A DNA stretch of 64,000 nt from Armadillidium nasatum (lineage: Eukaryota; Arthropoda; Malacostraca; Isopoda; Armadillidiidae), in the NCBI GenBank assembly GCA_009176605.1, contig SEYY01024197.1, positions 1 through 64,000 on the forward strand, written 5' to 3'. Positions within the stretch are counted from its first letter, which is position 1. Every line of letters begins with the position of its first letter. Made by a program: the position numbers and the translations under genes. The notes beneath the pieces are model-generated. The model had not been told where the DNA came from. It did not search any database and worked only from the letters and a program-made list of their open reading frames with translations. This document shows, in pieces, positions 53,702 through 64,000 of the stretch.

Positions 53702-54112
53702 ATGGATTAATGATTATGCATCAAAAGTGCTTAAATTTTCTTTCTTTTATAATTTATATAGAGGAATATTGTTTTCTTATAATGTTGTATAAAAATTTAA
53801 ATGGTTGAAAACTAAAAGGAATTGTCTTTTCTGTTTTCTCTTTTGTCTATAACCTCAAATTGCATTAGATTAAAGCTCAATAATATTTTGTTGAAGATTT
53901 GATTGAATATATATTAGGAATTCTAAACTCTAACAGTTCTATATTGGATAAATTATATTAATGAAGATCAGATTCTTGTATTACCCTATATGAAATCTTG
54001 AACCAAATATTAAGGAAGTTATATTTCTAATATATAAATTACTTTAAAGTTTTTTAACACAGTAAGAAGGAACTAATATATCTGTTGTATCATTATGTAT
54101 CAAAAAATATGA
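53702..54112. other. AT-rich DNA inside the CR1 deletion
   Basis: No gene or element recognised. It is AT-rich with no long open frame. Confidence 0.5.
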
Positions 54113-54161
<49 letters not shown>

Positions 54162-54244
54162 AAAAAATCAAATAAATCAAAAAAATCATTGATTTTTTGA
54201 TTTTTTTGATTTTTTTAAAAAAATCAAAAAAATCACCAACCCTG
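54113..54244. repeat. Poly-A and AATC palindromic segment ending ACCAACCCTG
   Basis: A poly-A run of about 46 bp is followed by TCAAAAAAATCAAATAAATC, a turn at CATTGATTTTTTGA, and back again to AAAAAAATCACCAACCCTG. The last ten bases reverse to CAGGGTTGGT, which is also the start of the possible terminus at 47142. It is probably one end of a non-autonomous hAT-like element or simple-sequence derivative. Confidence 0.5.
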
Positions 54245-55374
54245 GGTATAATTAATCGCAATGTAGTTTACAAGAGCAAAGAGGTTATAAGCAAGCTATA
54301 TAATAGCTATGTTAGGCCAGCATTAGAGTATTTTGCACAGGTTTGGGCTCCTCATTTAAGAAAAGACATAGATATGCTGGAGAGAGTACAACATCGAGCA
54401 ACAAGGATGATTTCTGGCTTTGAAAATAAGAGCTATGAAGAGAGATTGAAGGAGTTAGGAATGTTCTCGGTTGAAGAGGGGATATGATTCAAGTTTACAA
54501 AATATTTACATCTGACAGTGACAGTAATACAGAGATTGAAAAATACTTTATAGTGGCCCGTGGAAGAGTAACAAGAGGACATGATAAGAAAATTAAAAAG
54601 ATGCTATGCCATCTCAATCTAAGAAAATACTCTTTCAGTAATAGAGTTGTTAATTTTTGGAATGACTTGCCACAAGAGATTATTGACTGTGATTCTCTTG
54701 TCAAATTTAAAAGGGGGCTGGATAGTTATATGGATGGTTTAGGTATTATATAATATAACATGACTAAGCCAAATTGGTGGGTATATATGAATTTTTAGAT
54801 CAACAGATCAACCTATGACTAAGCCTAATGGCAGTTTTTTTGTCGTGGGTGATGGTTCATTGAATATTGCATGTATAATTGAGCTTAGATTTACTTTTAT
54901 CTTTGCATGAATGAACTGATAACTGGGGATGGGATAGACCTAGTCGTTTGTGCATGTATTAGTATTGTTGTTGTTGTTATTAATTTGGACTGGGACAGTC
55001 TCGATAGGCCCTTGTGGCTTCTAATTGTCTCTATTTTCCCATGTTCCTATGTTCCTAACTATTTGTCCCCCTCCTTTTCAAGCCTAGGGTGTCATTTTTT
55101 TATACACAAATATTAATTTTTGTACTGGTTTAAATTATATCTATTAATATACTTAGGTCAGTAAAATTGAGTATCACTAAAATATAATTTTAGATTAAGT
55201 AAATTAATTAACTTACAGATAAAATTTTGTAAATAAAATTTTTATGGATTTCAAAATATATATTTAAATACCCACATGACTTAATATTTTTCAACATTGT
55301 TTTGTTTTTAATTTTTTGAAAAAAATAGGATCCTAAAAGTATACTTTATCTTAGTTTATATTTTCTAATTCAAG

Positions 55375-55440
55375 GATGATCAATGTGTAGAACCTTCTAG
55401 TGGACCATCCAGCATAATATACTCAGGAGATAATGAAGAG
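55375..55440 (+). CDS. EF-hand protein (ninein-like), exon A
   Basis: A TTTTCTAATTCAAG acceptor and an AAGAG|GTAAGG donor bound 66 bp encoding DDQCVEPSSGPSSIIYSGDN followed by EE. Both ends are in phase 0. It is an acidic, Ser/Pro-rich linker with no domain of its own. It is assigned to the gene because the next exon follows after only 85 bp in the same phase and order. In ninein-type proteins a linker of this kind separates N-terminal EF-hands from the pair encoded by the following exons. Upstream exons must exist but were not found in this window. Confidence 0.5.
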
Positions 55441-55525
55441 GTAAGGAGTTTCTTATATTGTTCAAAAGATTAATAAGCAGAGTTTCATTTTTTTTTAATA
55501 CAACTTCAAGGTTGAAATATTTCAG

Positions 55526-55639
55526 GAATATTTACGGGCTACCTTCGCACGATTAGGTGTTGGTCTTGATGGGTTTTTATCACTTGAGGAATTAACCAAA
55601 GTTTGTCATGCAATTGGAATGGACAAATTAACTTCTGAG
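55526..55639 (+). CDS. EF-hand protein (ninein-like), exon B
   Basis: The exon is bounded by ATATTTCAG and GAG|GTAAGC and encodes 38 residues in phase 0: EYLRATFARLGVGLDGFLSL, then EELTKVCHAIGMDKLTSE. This is a helix-loop-helix with a degenerate loop (GVGLDGFLSLEEL). It pairs with the canonical EF-hand of exon C. The pattern LGV..DGFL...EL..VC..IGM resembles the EF-hand pair of ninein and ninein-like proteins, which anchor microtubules at centrosomes. That match is from memory of the family, not from a search. The donor is followed within 12 bp by a (TA)n tract and an 8-kb intron full of transposons. Confidence 0.6.
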
Positions 55640-55645
55640 GTAAGC

Positions 55646-56058
<413 letters not shown>

Positions 56059-56084
56059 AAACCGTGGAATTTAATTTGTATACT

Positions 56085-56345
56085 TTTTACTTCTGCTGAT
56101 GAGGATTCGAACTCCGGCCTCTGAGATGGTAAGACAATCGTGCTAACCACTACAGCACTGATGGTACAAAATTGGATCAGTCGGAACTTCTCCTGATGTA
56201 TCGCATAGGTAAACAGCTCCTAAGGAATCCTCTGACCACACTTGGGTGTAGGGTTAGGAAGCCAGAGTTCTATCCTCGTATACCGCAGGTTTATATGTTA
56301 TTCAGTAATTGCCACAATAATAATAATAATAATAATATGATAAAC
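56085..56345 (-). mobile_element. tRNA-like short element, copy 2
   Basis: Nearly the same unit as copy 1, in the same orientation, with a shorter AAT run. It contains the B box GGATTCGAAC complement and the A-box complement CTAACCACTAC. It is followed by ATGATAAACCGTAGAATTTAAT, which also follows copy 1. Confidence 0.6.
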
Positions 56346-56379
56346 CGTAGAATTTAATTTGTATACTTTTTACATCTTC

Positions 56380-56577
56380 TGATGTAAATCTCTGATCTCT
56401 TGCTTCCTAACCCTACACCCAAGTGTGGTCGGAGGATTCCTTAGGAGCTGTTTACCTAGGCGATGCGTCAGGAGCAATTCCGACTGATTCCTTTTTGTAC
56501 CATCAGTGGTGTAGTGGTTAGAACGATTGTCTTACCATCTCAGAGGCCGGGGTTCGAATCCTCATCAGCACAAGTAA
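56380..56577 (+). mobile_element. tRNA-like short element, copy 3, inverted
   Basis: The same body and tRNA-like part on the plus strand (GTGGTGTAGTGGTTAGAACG; GGTTCGAATCC), ending CATCAGCACAAGTAAAAAG. It lacks the trinucleotide run. With copies 1 and 2 it forms an inverted arrangement of about 0.8 kb. Confidence 0.6.
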
Positions 56578-56587
56578 AAAGTATATA

Positions 56588-57215
56588 TCTTCCTCTGTAT
56601 TATTGTCGTAGTAGTTTTTGAGTTGGAACTGATATTATGTTTGTAGTAGTTTCTGAGTTGGAACTGTAATTATAGAATACATTCTTTATTTAAACTAAAG
56701 AAAATAATAAAAAAAAAAAATGATGAAACTCACGTTTTTAAGATAATCCTCTGACAAGGTTGGGTTGTATCAGCCTCTTCCGATTGTGGTGTTGTTGAAT
56801 TGATCGATCTACGACTTCAACGATCAAAACCACTCAGGCACGTTGCAAGGGCAATAAGGATCACCAGAAAGAACAACTTATAGCAGGGTATGAGAAATAT
56901 AGTGAACAAAATTGATGGGTCATTGAAAAACAAAAAAAAACAAAGAATTTAATTTTGAAGTTTGAATAACGAAGTTATTCTTCTGCCAAAGTGTGAACAG
57001 AAATAGAAAATTTTATCTAAGAAACAATGCAGATCCGGGCGTAGGGTCGAAATGAAACTGACGGGAATGTGTGTTCTTTAATGACTGTTTGTCAACTAAG
57101 AAACCACCCATCATCACATTAATTGAATAAAAGTGCAGTTACAAGTAACTTTAGAACTGGTTATTGTCGTAGTAGTTTTTGAGTTGGAACTGTAATTATA
57201 GAAAACATTCTTTAT
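56588..57215. repeat. About 560 bp bracketed by direct repeats
   Basis: TTGTCGTAGTAGTTTTTGAG, continuing TTGGAACTG, occurs at about 56605 and again at about 57166. A shorter internal relative (GTAGTAGTTTCTGAGTTGG) lies at 56641. Both outer copies lead into AATTATAGAA(T/A)ACATTCTTTAT. The interior is not recognised. It could be a tandem duplication remnant or an unknown short element. Confidence 0.5.
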
Positions 57216-57344
57216 AAGATGTATTTTGACTATAAAACTAGTATAATTATAATATTTTATAACTTACGTATTGTCCAATTTGGTAAATGGATTCATTACT
57301 TGATCAATTTATTTGTTTTTGTTAAATTTTATTTTTATGTTTTA

Positions 57345-57885
57345 TGTGGACCTTGGAAAAGAAATTATAGGCCATGATAAGAAAATTAAAAAGAAGTCAT
57401 GTCATCTTGATCTAATACTCTTTCAGTAATAGGGCTGCTAATTTTTGGAATGGCTTGAACACAGGAGATTGTTGACTGTGATTCTCTTTCAGCAATTAAG
57501 TGGGGGCTAGATAGATGTATGGATGGTTTAGGTATCGAATAGTATAACTTGACTAAGCCAAATTGGCGGGTATATATGAATTTTTAGACCAGCTTATGAC
57601 TAAGCCTATGAATTTTAGATCAGCTTGTAACTAAGCCTAACTGGCAGTATTTTAGTGGGTGTTGGTTCATTGAATATTGCATGTGTAATTAGTTTACTAA
57701 ATCTATGTAGGGGCTTAGTTTTATTTTTATCTTATTTTTATCTTATTTTGCATGAAGGAATTGAAAACTATAGATATAATAGACCTAGTTTTTGTTGCAT
57801 GTATTAGTATTATTATTTGTTTTGACTGGGTCAGTCTCGACAGGCCCTTGTGGCTTTTAACTGTCTCGATTTTTCTTATGTTCAT
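57345..57885 (+). mobile_element. CR1 copy C, 3' end only
   Basis: A degraded C-terminus of ORF2 (GHDKKIKKKSCHLDL, then LIFGMA...) and the CR1 3' UTR (CTTGACTAAGCCAAATTGGCGGG, then GGGTCAGTCTCGACAGGCCC). It is the most diverged of the three copies. Confidence 0.75.
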
Positions 57886-57889
57886 ATTT

Positions 57890-59125
57890 GTGTTTGAGCA
57901 AACTCTGCATAAGCCCTTTTTTCTGATTTTCTGTTAACAGTAAACTGTTTATTTCAAATTCGGATTTAATTCTCTCATTGGTCCAACTATCATTAGATTC
58001 CATCTGATTTACATTTCTATTGGTGCTATTTACATTTACTACCACTCGATCAGGTAAAGTTGTAAATTTTCCTACAATAGAATTTTTCTGAAAATATTGT
58101 ATTTGGTCTGATAAATTCATGAATGCTACTTTTGGAAAAGCCATACTGAGATCAACTAGTCCAGGAATTGGAATGAGAGATAATTGTTCATCTTCTTGAA
58201 ATTCCACTAAACTAGAATTTACTATGTTATCCTCTGTACTTTTTACAGGTACTATTGTGCAAGACAATGGGGGTATTCTGATAGACTATTGTTACTCAAT
58301 TGTAAAATAAGAGTTTTTTACCAATGTCTGAAGCTACAACTATTATTTGATCCTGAGAATGATGAACTTGCTCTTGTTTGGTTCAGTCTGGTAATGTGTT
58401 GTCTCATAAAGACATAGCACCTAATACTAAATAATGGCTCATATACTCTAAAAGTGCTGCAAATAAAGGAGTGGGTTTTGTGATAAAAAAAATTCTTGAA
58501 GACCATAGGTAAATTTTTATAACTTTGGATGGGTATTCTGTGATTCTGACCCAAACCACTAATGGGCCTTACTTTTAAATTGGCAGAAGGCTACAGTTCG
58601 ATTTTTTTAAATTTAGGAGCACAGCTGAACTAATAAGACTAGCTTCTGCTCCATTGTCCACCATACAGTCATAATATATCAAATTGTCATTTTCGAGTGC
58701 TACATATACTATCAAGGGATCAACATCAGTTTGGCAAAGGTTAAAATTTATAACTGCTCGATCAGTGTTATCTGGGACATCAGAAAGATGTACTGAGTCT
58801 GTAATAAAACTTTGTGTGTACTAAGTTCTGTCTGAGCCTTAAGATCATTGGTAACAGCAATTTCTGTGCCTACATTCCCCACAAAGTTGCTCTGTTTTGT
58901 GGAGGAAACTAGTTTAAATTATTTTTGATTTCAGAGTTCCCCAGACAATTTCTTTCATAATGTGATTTATCGCACCAGGGACATTTCTCTATAGGCTTTT
59001 GCTTAGGTATGGCTCCAGTATTTGTGTTATTCTGTCTGTTATTGGAATTGGAAAAGAACATTTTACTAGCAGTGTTTTTTTTTTGTTGGATAAAGCCTGT
59101 GCATTTCAGGCTCTGCAGATTTCTG
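57890..59125 (-). mobile_element. Gypsy 3: broken Ty3/Gypsy fragment (gag end and protease region)
   Basis: On the minus strand a Cys/His knuckle-like segment is followed by a protease region (YYDCMVDNGAEASLISSAV). A spacer to the reverse transcriptase then reads VEFQEDEQLSLIPIPGLVD, VAFMNLSDQIQYFQKNSIVG and INSLLLTENQKKGLMQSL. These are related to the same section of Gypsy 1 (VEFQGMDIPGVSIIPGILD). No LTR, reverse transcriptase or integrase is present. It has several breaks and is older than Gypsy 1. Confidence 0.75.
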
Positions 59126-59141
59126 ATTATTAGGATTGGAT

Positions 59142-59145
<4 letters not shown>

Positions 59146-59226
<81 letters not shown>
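59146..59226. repeat. (TA)n tract next to the short palindrome
   Basis: About 81 bp of TA between the Gypsy 3 edge and the palindrome. Confidence 0.97.
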
Positions 59227-59227
<1 letters not shown>

Positions 59228-59231
<4 letters not shown>

Positions 59232-59345
59232 TTGATAACCACTATGATAAATCAACCGTGGAATCATTATTTATAATTTTATTAAAATTAATAAAATTAT
59301 AAATAATGATTCCACGGTTGATTTATCATAGTGGTTATCAAAATT
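59228..59345. repeat. Perfect 118-bp palindrome
   Basis: AATTTTGATAACCACTATG... reads identically on the other strand up to ...CATAGTGGTTATCAAAATT. The arms are about 56 bp, with a 6-base centre (AAAATT) and no mismatch seen. It would form a near-complete hairpin. The words ATGATAAA and CCGTGGAAT are shared with the spacers after tRNA-like copies 1 and 2. Confidence 0.95.
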
Positions 59346-59445
59346 ATAACATTTGCATTGTGATTTATACTCAAGTTGTGGTTGGGGAAATATTGAAGGG
59401 ACTTTTCACTAGGCGAGATATGTCAGTAGAAGTTGTGGATTATTT

Positions 59446-59530
59446 CCTTTTGAACCATCAGTGGAGTAGTGGTCAACACAACGGACTTCCATCTTTTGGA
59501 CCTGGGTTTGATTCCTCAAAATTATAACAT
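59446..59530 (+). mobile_element. tRNA-like module, diverged copy 4
   Basis: GAACCATCAGTGGAGTAGTGG and GGGTTTGATTCC correspond to the A- and B-box parts of the other copies. AAAATTATAAC occurs directly after it and also right after the palindrome. It is followed within 20 bp by (TA)n. Confidence 0.5.
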
Positions 59531-59544
59531 CACTAGCAGTTAAT

Positions 59545-63534
<3,990 letters not shown>

Positions 63535-63648
63535 CCTATAGCTTTTATATATAGAAATGTAAACATCCGCATCTGCAGATATAAAAAATTTGATATCCGA
63601 TTCATCACTATTTATATATATATTATTTATTTATTTTTTTCCCCCCAG

Positions 63649-63783
63649 GTTATTGACCAACTTTTCTGCAGATTAGATGTTGATGGTGATGGAAGGATCA
63701 GTTTTGAAGAGTTTCTTCTTATGTTCCAAATTGGAGGCCCAGATACCTCACAGTCATTAATTTTAGATGATTCTTTAAATCAA
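63649..63783 (+). CDS. EF-hand protein (ninein-like), exon C with a canonical calcium loop
   Basis: A strong acceptor (TTTATTTTTTTCCCCCCAG) and a CAA|GTGAGC donor bound 45 codons in phase 0. The residues VIDQLFCRL precede the loop DVDGDGRISFEE, which has D at 1, 3 and 5, G at 6, I at 8 and E at 12, a textbook calcium-binding EF-hand. FLLMFQIGG completes the second helix, and PDTSQSLILDDSLNQ starts the next linker. Together with exon B it forms an EF-hand pair. No further exon is visible before the window ends at 64000, so the gene continues to the right. Confidence 0.75.
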
Positions 63784-64000
63784 GTGAGCAGTCATTTAAA
63801 TTTATTTTACTAGAATTGTTATATGTCTTGTATTCTAAGAATCATTTTGTTTTACTTTAGATGAGATAGAGAGTAACTTTGTGAGGAGTTGTTAGTTGTT
63901 GCTTGGCCATTTTTTATTGGTAATAGCAATGTTGTCTCAGAAGTTCGGTAAAGAAACTTCTACCTTGTGTAAAAAGAAAAAGAAAAAAAAAATATTGTAA
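63784..64000 (+). other. Start of the intron after exon C
   Basis: It begins with the GTGAGC donor. The text is AT-rich with an A-rich run at 63970-63996, and no further exon is visible before the window ends. Confidence 0.55.

Overview
The window is eukaryotic nuclear DNA that is AT-rich, gene-poor and packed with repeats. The only convincing host gene is three spliced exons (55375-55440, 55526-55639, 63649-63783, plus strand) of an EF-hand protein that resembles the ninein / ninein-like centrosomal family. About twenty long (TA)n tracts make up roughly 3 % of the window. With the RTE, CR1, Jockey-type and Penelope-like retroelements and Ty3/Gypsy elements, they suggest an arthropod, and a decapod crustacean seems most likely. 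That placement is inference; the sequence carries no species marker.

Layout: 1-4583 holds fragments of two Jockey-type LINEs and a 27-bp minisatellite. 4585-7640 is an RTE-clade LINE on the minus strand that meets another LINE tail-to-tail at a (TA)n/(TTTA)n tract. 9035-12570 is a Jockey-type LINE on the plus strand that lacks its reverse-transcriptase core and carries a small inverted patch of its own endonuclease. 12575-18970 is AT-rich with no recognisable gene. 18977-19401 is the relic of an SGNH-hydrolase-like gene. 19609-21076 is a tandem duplication ending in a complete small hAT-type MITE. 21270-26500 is a long, nearly full-length CR1 LINE on the minus strand with an esterase-type ORF1. 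27109-28960 is a second SGNH-like gene with one good 83-bp intron.

That gene region is interrupted, or bounded upstream, by a young-looking Ty3/Gypsy element at 28961-40251 (minus strand; LTRs about 1.24 kb and nearly identical; 4-bp target duplication CCGC). Its pol carries an OTU-like segment between RNase H and integrase. 40252-43370 is mostly AT-rich. 43379-47115 is an older broken Gypsy element, and 47260-49970 is AT-rich with minisatellites. 49985-51610 holds LINE and Penelope-like fragments. 51985-55060 is a second CR1 copy, internally rearranged.

From 55375 to the end the window is inside the EF-hand gene. The 8-kb intron between its second and third visible exons contains tRNA-like modules, a third CR1 piece, a third Gypsy fossil, a perfect 118-bp palindrome and a 3.76-kb foldback element with 1.6-kb inverted arms. 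Apart from the host exons, nearly everything recognisable is transposon-derived. The genes do not form a pathway. The main interest is in how the repeats are nested, inverted and associated with (TA)n tracts.
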